Below, piece by piece: positions 22,568 to 33,902 of a stretch of DNA of 64,000 nucleotides. The stretch is from Rhizopus arrhizus (Eukaryota > Mucoromycota > Mucoromycetes > Mucorales > Rhizopodaceae): positions 620,001 through 684,000 of the forward strand of contig JAKZZE010000022.1 in assembly GCA_024220505.1 (NCBI GenBank). The letters run 5' to 3'. Under the pieces are notes generated by a model. The model ran no database searches, had not been told where the DNA came from, and was given only the letters and a program-made list of their open reading frames with translations. The position numbers were made by a program, and so were the translations under genes. Each line of letters opens with the position of its first letter. Position 1 is the stretch's first letter.

Positions 22568-24963
22568 ATGAGGTAAATTGTAAACTAAATCGAACGCGCT
22601 TTTTTATCTTCTTTTTAATGAGCTTAGAGGAAGAAAAGCTTCTTTTACCCCTTAATTATACCAAAGCTTAACTTGCTTACATTTTCTTTTATACTAGTAA
22701 ACGAAATCAGAGATCTAAAAACAAGAGTGACAATTGTAACATTAACTTTGTCTTCAAACCAGATGAATCCCTCACTCGCAATCTTAGCTTTAGTGGTAGT
22801 GCACCCAGTAGCCCAGCTGCTTCTTCCACAGGTTTTAACCTTCCCGGTAACTCATTTGGTTCAAATAGCTCGCAACCTTTTGCTTTTGGTAGTCCTTCTT
22901 CCCAGCCAGCCAGCAATACTGCCTTCAATTTCGCTACATCTCCTTCCCCACTAAAAGAGGTGCCTCAGAACTTCCCGCTTCTAGTACACCTGATCACAAC
23001 TCTCTTCGACGCACTGCATCTGAGTTTTCTTTCGGCACCTCTTCCAATACTTTCACCGCACCTACTAACAACACAGCTTTTGCCTTTGGCTCTACAAATC
23101 CTATCAATACTGATGCAAATAAGGCAGCTACTACTGGAAGTGGTGCCGCATCCACTGCTAATTCTGCAGCCGCACCTAGTGCAACTGGTTTTACGTTCAA
23201 TACTACGACTACCTCAGAAAGTGCCACACAACCTGCAACTCCTGCTCCCGCTTTTGCTTTTGGCTCAACTAATGTTGGCTTTGGTAGTTCATCTACTGCA
23301 AGTGCCACATTTGGTACTGTCAGTACTGCAAAGTCCACACCAAGTACTTCAGCCATAACACCATCACCTGCTTTTGCATTTGGAACGTCAACCGAAACAA
23401 CCAAGCCTGCTTCCAGTTCTGCTTTTACTTTTGGGAAACCAGCAGAATCAACCCCCACAACAGCAACATCAGCTTTCTCATTTGGTAAACCAACTGAAGC
23501 TACCTCTACATCAGCAACGGCAACTACAAGCATAGCAACAACAGCGACAGCACCCACATTTTCTTTTGGAAAAACAGCAGGAACCCAAGCTTCCTCAACT
23601 GCTGAGTCTGGAAAGTCCGCAACTACTTCTAGCAGTCCTTTTACTTTTGGAGCATCCTCTACAGCAACATCGACTGTACCAGCTACAGGTTTTACTTTTG
23701 GGCCTTCAAATACAACTGCCGCCACCACTACATCCACCACATCTGCAGCTACGGCAGCACCTACTTTCAGCTTTGGAACATCTACAAAGCCTCCAAGTAC
23801 TACCACATCTACTTCTGCTGCAGCAACATCAGTACCGACATTTACATTTGGTGCCCCTGGAGCAGATAGTAAAAAGGACGACAAAAAGAATACACCCGTT
23901 GTGACCAGTAGTCCGTTTACTTTTGGATCAACCGCACCTACTTCAGGAGCAACTACAAGCAGTTCTTCTACTGCAGCCATCACGACGATCGCCCCTTTGG
24001 CTGGACCCACAGCCAATGCTCCAGTAGAAAATAAACCTAATCCATTCTCGTTTGCTAAAGTACTAGAAGACTTATCCAAAGTTCCCACTCAGCCACCTAG
24101 TCAAATATATGCTTCCTTGATTACCCCCTCATTAGCCGGTTTATAGTAAGTTTTTTTCTCTAAGGTTGTATAAAAATTGGTTTATTTACTTTTTTTCGCA
24201 AGTCAAAATCAAACCGTTCAACATACTAGTTTCCGAATTGACAACATCTCTTCCTCCACCCGATTTACAGAACTCCCTGAACAAGCACAGAAGGAATTGG
24301 ATGAACTGGAAAAATACATTCGCACAGAAGGTCAAAGATGTGAATATATAAAGAGTCACAGAATGCCTCAGTTGATTCAAAAAATGGAAAATTGTAAAGG
24401 GGATACTGAATCTTTATCACAAGTAAATATAAGATAGAGGATAATTTAACGAATGAAATTAAACAAAAGATAAAATCAATAGAAATTAGATGCACTTTCC
24501 AGTATGTTGAAATCACGTTTGGAATCTACTCAATCACTGTATGATACCGTAAGAGAACAACTAAGACATGCAAATGATGGGTGTGCTGTTATTGAAGCAT
24601 CCAAACATCCTGGTACTCCACGTCGTTGGTTATTTGGTCATTCAGATGAGGATGAGTAAGTTTTTCTTTAAAAAAAAGAAGCTGATTTTTTATTTACCAT
24701 CCCTTTTCCTCTTTAGTTACTTTTCATTGATTGCAAAGCAATTATCACACAGAATAGAAGAATACAAAAGAACAGTTTGGGAAATTGAGAGAACTGCAGA
24801 ATCGTGGACTAAGAATAAAGCTCAATCACCTCAAGACATTGCACGCATTATGCATGACCAAAATCAAACTTTCCTTGCTTTAGCCAATAGGGTCGCTTCT
24901 TTACATGAATGTGTAGAACGAGAAAAAGAGTTTTACAAACAATATTTTAAAGCATATTCATAA
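22568..24963 (+). CDS. FG nucleoporin, Nup49/Nup58 type, with an apparent frameshift
   Basis: Predicted exons: 22568-22572 (ATGAG only), 22698-24145, 24203-24422, 24483-24655, 24717-24963. The first half is FG-repeat sequence (FAFG, FTFG, FSFG spaced by Ser/Thr/Ala), which forms the pore permeability barrier. The second half is coiled coil: FRIDNISSSTRFTELP, KELDELEKYI, then YFSLIAKQLSHRIEEYKRTV and IARIMHDQNQTFLALANRV, matching the Nup49/Nup58 subunit of the Nsp1-Nup57-Nup49 channel complex. FG motifs run in one frame to about 22948 and continue in another from 22950. The switch falls on a four-C run, and one extra C would join them. A 59-bp GT-AG segment (22848-22906) would also restore frame but would delete good FG motifs. 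The five-base first exon is inferred because no in-frame ATG exists otherwise. Confidence 0.75.
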
Positions 24964-25083
24964 ATATCCCCCCTCTTTTTTTAAGATTAATAAATAAAAA
25001 CATAAATTGTTATTATTTTCCAAAAATAACACTCTTTATACATCATTCTTTTTGTATCTTTTTTAATAAATTGTTAAATATAT

Positions 25084-25586
25084 CTAATGGCGAGCAGAAA
25101 CCTTGATGTTATCAAAGGCTTCACGTTCAGCACGTTCAGCAGAAACTTGGTCAATATAAGGTTGAAGATATCTAATATCCTATATATATGATGTATATGT
25201 CAGTCTATTATATATATTGAATTTTTTGTTTCAAGTTGTGTACCTCTTCGGGCTTAACCCATTGATCTTTAGGTAAAAGTTGGTGAGTCAAGGAACATTG
25301 TTGAGCAACACGAATACGGTAAGCACGATCATAAGCAGCACGAGGCTCAGCAATTTCGAGACGGCGAAGAGCTTCCTTGACTAATTCGCTTTCCTCTGCA
25401 ACTAAATCATCGTATTTAAGACCTAAATTCTCAACCCATTAGCTATTTTTATCTTCTGTTTTTTTGTCCTCTATTTTTACCAATTTTTCTGTAGCCAGCA
25501 GCATTAGCATAGGCAACAGAAAGAGGTTTTAAGAAACCAGAAAGGAGCTTTGAGTTTTGTACAAAGGACTTGAGTGTCAAAGACAT
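25084..25586 (-). CDS. QCR7: Ubiquinol-cytochrome c reductase subunit 7 (14 kDa)
   Basis: Three exons (25586-25481, 25422-25244, 25179-25084) encode 126 residues, the usual size. Family signatures are YRKIGLKYDDL near the first splice, EEALRRL-type helix, [27 protein letters not shown] and RYLQPYI. Qcr7/UQCRB is a matrix-side subunit of respiratory complex III in the inner mitochondrial membrane that contacts cytochrome b near the quinone site. The N-terminus ([17 protein letters not shown]) has no clear cleavable presequence, as is usual for this subunit. All junctions keep phase. It lies 174 bp downstream of the dynein gene's stop when read on the minus strand. Confidence 0.95.
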
Positions 25587-25760
25587 TTTTCAATTAAAGC
25601 TCAAGAGTGGGGAGATGATGAATGAAGAGAGGAGAAAAATATGAAGCCTCTTTTTTTAGGACAGGGATTTAGCAGATTGAAATCTGCCACTATGATAAAA
25701 AGGGTGACGTATACAGCCAATTGAAATACCGACATAATGGACCAACGAAAAAGCAAGAAA

Positions 25761-28004
25761 TTAAGATTTATTGCTAAATTGTCTTAAACGATCCAATTCT
25801 TTATGAACATCTTTCCTACTGATCGTTGGTCTCCGTCCTCTGCTTGGGACAGGCGTACTATCTGACTCACCTTCTCGTGAGCCCAATACTGAAGTAGGTG
25901 GTGAGGCACCAGAGGAGGACTTTTTAGATAGCAGAGATTGAAAAAAATTAGCCAAGACTTCGTGAGAGGGTCCTCCTTGCTGCCCTCCTCCGTCCATTGG
26001 TGGTAAAGAGGCTCCGGTTGTTGGTAAAATGGATGATGTGACTGGTATTCCAATACTGGATGTTGTAGAATTTGTCATTAACTATGTGAAAAGTGGGTTA
26101 ATAAGTTATTTATCTTTATATAACTGCATTTGTACTTTGGTAGTATTATCTGTATTAAGATCCTGAAAAAAAAAAAGAAAATAAGAGCTACTGCTTAAAT
26201 ATAATGAACTTGTTATGAATTGTTGTTTCTTACTCTATTGTTTTCGCCTGATCGTATCACGTCTACGTCCGTAGACGCAACACCAATAGGCCCCACAACA
26301 CCAGGTCTAGTACCCGTTCCTTTTCTACTCGGCAATTCTGATACGTGCTTTAATGTTTCATAATGTCTATCCAAAAACGCTTGTTCTTCTTCACAGGTCA
26401 CAGGTGGTGGGATGGTATGTAATGGCTAAAGTCATGTGTTAATTTATATAAAAACAGCATGTAGTTTTTTTATACCTGCTCTTTTAATGACGGGTCTGAT
26501 ATGACTTCTTCATAGATACCCCTTGATCCATTCGCTCCTGGTTGCTGTCGATCAATTACAGCATCCATATCTGCATCCCAACCTTGATTGACTGCTTCAC
26601 AATCGAACCCTTCTCTTAATACTCGTAGTTTTCCCCAAGAATCCCATCCAGAGGGAACGAGGACTACATCTCTTTCAATGACCTGAGCCTTCATATTAAA
26701 TGGGAATGGCTTTGTTGGTGTGGTCAACAGTCTATGAAGTATATATTGACGAAGATTGTGAAAGGTATAGGGTTGACGTGTTGATGTATAAAACAAAGCA
26801 GCACCGTCTTGCATATACAGTATGAAATAAGGCAAGAATACTTATACAGACGAAAAATATATACTTACATTTCATACATACGCAACGTAACATTTGTTGA
26901 ATAAAATCAAAATGCTCATCACTGTAATCCATCGTTTGATCAAGCATATCCACAGCATCACTCTAGGAATAAATAATTAACACATGAATCGTTTTGCTCT
27001 TCTTTTTTTATCTAACCTTGCAGCATACAATCATGAGAGGTATTCCTATATTATTATTTAAGGTGCCTTGACTTAAAGGTAGAGTCACTTGGTCTGCCGA
27101 AGTTGTCGTAGTTACTAAAGGTGTAGTGCTTGGAAAATTGGTATTAGTAGAGGTAGAGGTGTTTGGTGTTGGTGGTACTGATCCAGTAGATGTAGATGCA
27201 GTAATATGAATTGGATTAAGCGGGGTTGGTTCTGTATAAGTTTGAAGATAATGTTCCACTTTTTTTTATCATTAGAAACTGATTTTTAATTACTGATAAT
27301 TAAGTTACCTTTTTCTCGAAGTTCATCCACAACTGCTTTTCCTTTACTCCATGTTTCACCAGCTGCACCATCTTTACATATTTCATTTATCCTATGCTGC
27401 AAAATGTGCATCCATCGTTGAAGAGACTCCAAAAATGTCCAAGGACGCGTCCAGTCTAGGGTAATAATTGCACACGAGTCAGATAATGTATCTGTATTAA
27501 GGGCAAATTTTAATAGAGGCATGTATTCGGCTGCTGAAAGACCCAATTGATACACTCCTAAACGAGCAATGGCTATAAACGAAGAAAGAGTAAATAAACT
27601 CGAGTTGATATAAAGTTGTTTTCTTGGTTCACCTTCATTTTCTTCATCTTGAATATCAATAACGTTATAGCCTAGTGCAAGTGTACTTGTTGTGTCATCA
27701 TCAAGATTTTCTACTGGAAGAGGGATGTAGTTGTTATTAGCACCAAAAGATGCTGCTGGTACATCGTCATTGTCTGGTCGAATAGGTTGAGGCCCAGGGT
27801 CATTCTTTAAAAAGTGTATTAAAGTTGATTTCCCACTTAAAGAATCGCCTGACAAACAAAATTCAATAAATTAGATTGTCAGATTTTTCACAGGTTACCT
27901 AAAACAAGTACTCTTTTTGTAGGCACCATTTTAGAGGAAGCTACATTGGATAATATTGTGGACCATATTTCTTCCTTTTCTGCTGTTCCTTGCTGTTGTG
28001 CCAT
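25761..28004 (-). CDS. Cytoplasmic dynein 1 light intermediate chain
   Basis: Eight exons (28004-27899, 27848-27309, 27258-27017, 26962-26869, 26807-26476, 26425-26234, 26162-26136, 26081-25761) give 617 residues. A Ras-like fold begins with P-loop GDSLSGKS at about 36-43. Then follow IITLDWTRPWTFLESL with the HRINE helix, MIVCCK-SDAVDML, and GAALFYTSTRQPYTF with LHRLL; then KAQVIERDVVLVPSGWDSW and EEEQAFLDRHYETL, all typical of dynein LIC. The C-terminus carries an isolated amphipathic helix (SHEVLANFFQSLLSKK), the known adaptor-binding helix of LICs. The chain links the motor to cargo adaptors for nuclear and endosome transport. It is longer than animal LICs through Thr/Asn-rich inserts. 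The seventh exon is only 27 nt and is inferred from a strong T-rich CAG acceptor and preserved phase. Confidence 0.93.
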
Positions 28005-28881
28005 TTAAGAATTATAAAGCAGAAAAAAGGGGAAAAAACTTCACAAATTAAAAACTTCACATTTTATAAATTTATTGACCGATAAGATATTTCATTTTAC
28101 TTTTTTGAAGTAACAAAGAATCACATATCATTTGATAAAGTAATTTTAAATTATTTTGTGTTTAGAATATTAATTGTAAGAGCTCATATAGATGTATTAA
28201 TGACTATGTTTTGTATTCATTTTAAAATGAATTGAGAAGTAAAAGGCGTAAACAATGCAGATCATTATCAATGTTTATTTCCCAGTGGAAAGAAAAAGTA
28301 TTTCTTTATAGATCCCCTTGAAAATAATAAAGAATAATAAATATAGCCTAAAAGAGCTTTTGATCTCTTTCATCCAAACGTTTTTATTAATCTAAAAAGC
28401 TTCATCTTTAAAGCGATTGGTCCCTCAATTACCTTTTTCGATATTTAGTGTAACATTATATTGATAATATTTGATACACCTCTTCCTTCAAGAGTGCGGC
28501 ATACTAAAGAAGTTGTAAACTACGTACTGAGCTTATAAGAAGAGTGAAATGGAAATCAGTAAAGTACTGATCATGATTGAATGAAATTAAGAAACAAACG
28601 CAATAAATGATTATGATAAGACAGTAGATATATACAGTCAAGTATACAAAGCGTAATGTTACTCTTATGAAAACAGGATTAGTACAAAAGAGGCTACCCA
28701 ATAGAGAAGAAGGAATCTGATTTCATGATTTGTATGCTATGAATTAAAAATTTGCAAGCATGGCATAGTTGATGATTTAATGGGTAGTATGCTTACATTA
28801 ACCCAATCATAAATGATTTTGCGAAAGACATCTCGCTTGTTTGCCACTACATCAAGAATAATAAAAAGTCAAAGTCTTGCT
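28005..28881. other. Intergenic, no gene seen
   Basis: Promoter side of the dynein gene followed by AT-rich spacer to the 3' end of the JMJD4-type gene. No coding or RNA signal recognised. Confidence 0.5.
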
Positions 28882-30141
28882 TTATAATTTTTTATTCATC
28901 AGAGATTGCAGCTCGTTAAACTTTTGAAATAAGATAGGATCTTGCTTACAATAGTTCAATAACTCTTCACCTTCATTTGATACCCAATCGGCTAATATCT
29001 CCCCAACTCTTTCCATTTGCCAATGTACACTTGGTTGGTGATCACAATCAGTGATATACTCACTTGCGATATAATGCAAAATATGAAGAAAGATACTCCA
29101 ATTCCATCCACTGTGCATCAAAAGCAACTGCTGACACTCCTTCATGAATTCATCCGGTGTCATGCACTCTTTAAGATCTTCAATCGATCTCTTCACTTCT
29201 TCAAAATCATTCGAAAGTGATTTGAATGTCAAATAGGCGTTGGTTGAATTAGACCAGTTGTGATTGATGGATATCGTAGCGCCTATATTTTCTACTTGAT
29301 GAAACCAGCCAGAGGGTACAAACAAGGTCTCCCCATCCTTTTGGTAAACCACACTTCTTTTAGCCTCTTGAAATCTGGGGAACTGGACAGGGTCAACATG
29401 TCGGATATCATACACAAGGTTTCCAAATTTATCTTTAAAACATTCCTCTTGACCTGGAGGAAATAATGTCCATTTCTTTATGCCACATATATTGCTTGAC
29501 CAAGAGTAAGACCTACATCATGTATGCTTTAACTATAGAATTGTTATCACATATATTCTGTTACCTGTAAACATCAGCGTGCAATGGTGTAAAAGTACCA
29601 TGTCCTCCCATATATGAAAATCTATAGTCATCTTCACTGTTATGTATCCAATAAGCATTAAGCCAATCATCTTGTAAAAATAATAATAAAAACAATCAGT
29701 GAGATCCCTTACAAGCAAACTTTCTCTCCTGCTCTTCTATGTTTTACCTTTAAATATATCGGGTACCTGATAGGCTTCTTCGTCAGGAAAAGCCTTTACA
29801 AAATGCCAGTCTTTTAAATAATACTCAGACTCTTTTCCTTGATCTGCCTCCCACAACTGACAGAATTCCTTAAAATCCATTTCACGCCTTTCTTGATCCG
29901 TAAAGTGACGTATATGACACTGGGCTACTTGTACCCGGGCATCTCCAAAATGGTCTCGTAAATAGTTGTAATTTGGTTTGAATTGTGGCGATGAATCGTG
30001 ATGAGGTACAACCCATTCCTTTCTTGCTTTCCAATCTTGTGTTAATTTAGGACCAAAAAGAGCAGGCTGATTAGGTATAAGGTGCTTCTCTAAAAAGTCT
30101 TTGTAATCAAGGGATGTTTCATAATAAGCAATGTCATTCAT
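28882..30141 (-). CDS. JMJD4-type JmjC 2-oxoglutarate oxygenase
   Basis: Three exons (30141-29748, 29670-29565, 29512-28882) give 376 residues. The cupin iron site is intact: H162-x-D164 in TPLHADVYRSYSWS and distal H238 in VPSGWFHQVEN, followed by SINHNWSN. N-terminal ALFGPKLTQDWKARKEWV and middle KKWTLFPPGQE are typical of the JMJD4 group. In animals JMJD4 hydroxylates a lysine of the translation termination factor eRF1 and improves termination; the same role here is inference. It is cytosolic-looking, with no signal or nuclear signal. The ATG at 30141 was chosen; the same frame runs a little further up (to 30177) without another ATG. Divergent from the unknown gene at 30602 across 460 bp. 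Confidence 0.88.
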
Positions 30142-30601
30142 TGAAAAAAAGGGCAGAAATTTTTTGGACAGATTCAATTCATGTTACACACGTCATTTAA
30201 TATAAAAATATGCAGAAGTAATTCGGGAGAGAACAAAAGGAGAATGATATAGTTTAATAAGATTGCCATCCTTTTGTTAGGTTACTTTTTTTTTGAGGAA
30301 AGTTGCGTGCATACGTCTTTGCTAATAAAACTAAAAATTTTTCTTTCAACCAACACCGTATTCGTAAAATCAAGGACTTTTCTTGTTTCTTGTCTCTGTA
30401 CCTTTTCTTTTTTTTATTTTTCTTTTTTGCTTTTCTTTTTTATATTTTCTGTAAATGTTTAGGCTTTATTCTCTTTTATACTTGAATCCTATTCATCTTC
30501 ACAGTCCAATTGACACTCAATCAACCGCTTCAAGCAAGCCACTAATTACTGAACAAGGAGGTTTGTAAATACACAATTGCTATTTCTTTAACGAATAAAA
30601 A
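30142..30601. promoter_or_regulatory. Shared divergent intergenic region (JMJD4-type / unknown gene)
   Basis: 460 bp between two oppositely directed start codons, with several pyrimidine-rich tracts (around 30405-30455) on the plus strand before the downstream ATG. A 5'-UTR intron for the plus-strand gene is possible, since a TTCACAG acceptor lies near 30505. No defined factor site recognised. Confidence 0.35.
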
Positions 30602-31213
30602 ATGATTATTATAAAAACAGACGTTGATCAATTGATTATAAATGATAATTTTACTACAACAGACAATGAGCAAAATGACAATACCATAGGCCAACAAGTT
30701 ATCATAAACAAGCAAATCAGAGAAGATTCTCTGTTTTCCTTGGACTCATCTTTTTTTTCTTCATCTTCTTGCGGTATCAAAAGTGGAATCATTGTCGTCG
30801 CCCCTGAAATGTCCTCATTTTCTCCTGTAAATTCTGAAACAGTGGAACGTATTGAACCAGATGATCTTAAGCGCGAGTATGACTCTATACTTCAGCAAAG
30901 CACCATCACATCGCATGAGATATCAAAAAAAAAGTTCTTACCCCATCGTTTGCTTGTGAAAGCAAGGTCAAGACTTTTCACTGACGAATCCTCCATCGGC
31001 AAACGTACAAGTCTGTTGCTTTATAAATTCAACACCCAAACACTTTGTTCACTGCCTACTGTTTCGCAGCGCATCTCATCAAAGAATGCAGGTGACGATA
31101 ATAATCCTTTAGATGAAATAGCAAAACAATCTTCTAAATTGAAAATCAAAGGAAAAGCTTTTTCAAAAAAGCTTAAAAGAAAATTTCTCTTCAGCACCAA
31201 TGCTAATATTTGA
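30602..31213 (+). CDS. Uncharacterised 203-residue protein, basic C-terminus
   Basis: A single frame from an ATG in good context (AATAAAAAATG) to TGA. No family recognised. The sequence is Ser- and Asp/Asn-rich in its N-terminal half (DSLFSLDSSFFSSSSCG), has a likely helix (PDDLKREYDSILQQS), and ends in a strongly basic region (SKLKIKGKAFSKKLKRKFLF) that could direct it to the nucleus or to acidic membranes. No transmembrane segment. Codon use resembles neighbours. Possibly a lineage-specific regulator; function unknown. Confidence 0.55.
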   Translation: MIIIKTDVDQLIINDNFTTTDNEQNDNTIGQQVIINKQIREDSLFSLDSSFFSSSSCGIKSGIIVVAPEMSSFSPVNSETVERIEPDDLKREYDSILQQSTITSHEISKKKFLPHRLLVKARSRLFTDESSIGKRTSLLLYKFNTQTLCSLPTVSQRISSKNAGDDNNPLDEIAKQSSKLKIKGKAFSKKLKRKFLFSTNANI

Positions 31214-31443
31214 AAGCCTTTTTACACACAGTTTAATAAAAATTACACACTCTCTCATATTCAAACGGCCTCCTCATTTCTTCTGGAATCAAAGTTTACG
31301 ATTGTTTCATTACAAGTTTCTCGCAGTACAATAATGCTATTCTATAATTTGTGCAAATCAGTCTGCTTATCGCATTGTATTACCTTAATAATACACTGTA
31401 AAATATGGAGAAAAAAAAAACAGTGTACACAAGGAAATTTTAT

Positions 31444-32183
31444 TTATTTCTTCTTGTTGGCTTCTTCTTCAGCCTTATCACGAGCACGCTTTTCACGGGC
31501 ACCGAGAGTACGAGCAGCAGAACGAGCATAACGGAGCTTCATGTAAGCGTTGACGTTCTTTTCTTCAGCAGTGATAGCACGGGCTTCAGGGCCAGCAGCA
31601 ACTTGTTCAACAGGGAAGAGAGCACCGCGGAGTTGAACAGCAGAAGCAACTTCGGCAGCCTATGGATCGCAAGTTAGTTTTAATTCCTTCTTCTTTTTTA
31701 CATCAACATACTTCAGAGTCACCCTTCTTGGGGCTGGCAGCCTTACGAGGGAAGACAATCAATTTGGCCTTGTAGGCCTTCAAGCGTTGAACGTTCAATT
31801 CAAGAGATTCGTTAGATCTGTTGCGACGGCGGTGATCAACGGCAATACCAACAGAACGAGCCTCCTTGCGATGAATACCAGCTTCCTGTATGTCATTGTC
31901 AGCTGAATCATTTCCCATTCTTTCTTTTTTCTTTTACCTTGAGTTCTTCAAGAGTGAAACCACGGCCAGATCTCAATTTCATGTTGTAACGAACAGTAGG
32001 GCAGCGAACAGCAGGACGCAAGAGACCGTCAATGGGTCTAGGGGCAATGCGACCGGCCTTTTGAACACGTGCGATTCTTCTAGACTTCTTACGGCCAGCT
32101 TGGTCAAACCAAGTCTTGACACGACGATCCCATTGTTTACGGAAGTGCTGGTTGGGCAACTGGTTGTTGTGCTTCAATACCAT
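31444..32183 (-). CDS. RPL13: 60S ribosomal protein L13 (eL13)
   Basis: Three exons (32183-31938, 31885-31712, 31659-31444) give 211 residues. Family signatures in order: [98 protein letters not shown] and KKGDSE. Very basic, as expected for a protein binding 28S-type rRNA on the large subunit surface. Codon use is GC-richer and more biased than neighbours, typical of a highly expressed gene. An AG just before the ATG (TATAG-ATCATG on the minus strand) suggests an additional 5'-UTR intron. Confidence 0.97.
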
Positions 32184-33902
32184 GATCTATACATTTATAT
32201 GAAATCGAGTCAGTCTTCTTTTCCACACTTTTTTTTTCGAGCCATTCATTCATCCAACAAAATCACGTTCGTCTCTCTCTTTTTTTGATGGATGGATGAT
32301 GGAATGCTTGTATACATACAAATGACCAGTTAAGGAAAAGAGAGCGGCTTATAGATTACCATGAAGCATCTTCACAAGTAACCCAACAGCAGAGGTGTCC
32401 GGCGGATATTAAAAACTTTTTTTATCTCCCACCTTTTCTGGCAGCAGGAAAATTTCGGCACATTTATTTCAGCAGTAAGTACAGTGAGATTGGTGTATTA
32501 TCAGACAACAATAAATCCATACATTTCTTTTCCTATCTCTATAGATATCCTCAAAATATCTTGTTAAAAAATTTTCTTGCGGTGCATTTTGACTGATTTT
32601 TGTCGTGCATCAAGTAGGAATGCAAATTGAGCAGCAAAAGATACTAAGAAAGTTGGTAAAAAGAAGATGAATATTAGTGTGGATTTACCATAATACTAAC
32701 ATAGAGAACGAGACACATAATAGGGATAATATACAAAAAAGAGCTATTATTGCCAAGTAATGCCAAATTTGAATTAAGGTCTACTTAGTGCAAGCTTTTA
32801 GTCTGAAACTATTGTCTAATTCTTTTAAGATGGATATGAATACAACAGCTTTAATTAAGAGCTAAAAGTCTTCAAAGAGCTAGGCTATTTTTTATATATC
32901 AAAGGCTTTGACTGCAATGCTCATTGTATTGTTAAGAGTATTCTAAACATGATAGGAAAGCTATCCATCAGTCTTAATATAGAAAGCCTAATAAGTTTAG
33001 AAGAAGTAAACTTGTTCATTTGTTTTTTGGTTCGGTTTTTAATCCTAATAAAGTTTCCTTCTTTTTTTTTTTTTTTTTGTTAGGATTGACATAAATTCCA
33101 AAAGCAGTTTCATGCATCCCGATAATACTACCTTTCGAATGTAATAACTAAATTTTGAGAGTAATTTTGAACATAGTGAGATAAAGAGAGCACATTTAAT
33201 GCTAGATAGTTATATTCTCTGTCACAACACCTCAATTTTCTATTGTATATAAATACGGTGCTGATAAAAACAGATTAGAGTACTGGCTGGCGTTCAAAAC
33301 CCAAGTATTTGTATTATATTTTACTAATTTCATTTCAACATGACGGGATTTACATAATGCAAGAAACAGCCTATCTGGTTTTTTCTTACTTTCTAAATTG
33401 GTTGGGACCTTGCATTGAATTGAAGATTAAAACATTTCTTTGCGAACTTCTGGCGTCTTATGGCGTTATTATAAGAAAAGCAACGACAATGAAAGACTTG
33501 ACAGGCAACCAAATATTGTGTCTTTATAGTACAACATACTATAAGCATGAAAATTCATAACTGTCTTGGATCTATCTATACAATGAATGAATATCCATTA
33601 GTTATTACTTACAAAAAAAGAGGCTAATGATATGCCAATGATAATATGCAAGTGAAATTCTCTTCGAGAATTGTGTTAAAGTTATTATTAAAACAATGTG
33701 AAGATTTTTTTATAGTGTACTCGAGTAATATCTGATGATGGTATATAAAGTTAGAATATGGAAATTTAATGGACTCCTTTAACTGAATATCCTTCTTTTT
33801 CTCAGTTAGGTCTGTTCAGTTTCATTTAATAGTGACTGTCGACTGACTCTACTTTTTTTTTTTTTTTTTTTTTTTTTAATTCGGTTTTCTTTCCTCAACA
33901 CC
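32184..33902. other. Divergent intergenic region, RPL13 / PRS
   Basis: 1.7 kb separating divergent starts. The RPL13 promoter should lie around 32200-32500. The middle is AT-rich without coding signal; the 83-codon frame at 33309-33560 is not supported. It ends with a 25-T run next to the PRS start codon. Confidence 0.45.
33853..33877 (+). promoter_or_regulatory. 25-T tract upstream of the PRS start codon
   Basis: An uninterrupted poly(dT) run ends 25 bp before the ATG at 33903, followed by TTTCTTTCCTCAAC. Poly(dA:dT) tracts exclude nucleosomes in fungal core promoters. Similar but less clean pyrimidine tracts precede several other starts here (59710 before the ubiquitin protease, 55975 before the F-box gene). 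Confidence 0.45.

Noticed and set aside
22994..24088. 364-codon minus-strand ORF
   Set aside because: Antisense shadow of the FG-repeat coding region; its Val/Ala/Leu-rich repeats mirror Ser/Thr/Ala/Gly codons of the real strand.
31334..32288. Plus-strand ORFs opposite RPL13
   Set aside because: Shadows of a highly conserved ribosomal protein gene.
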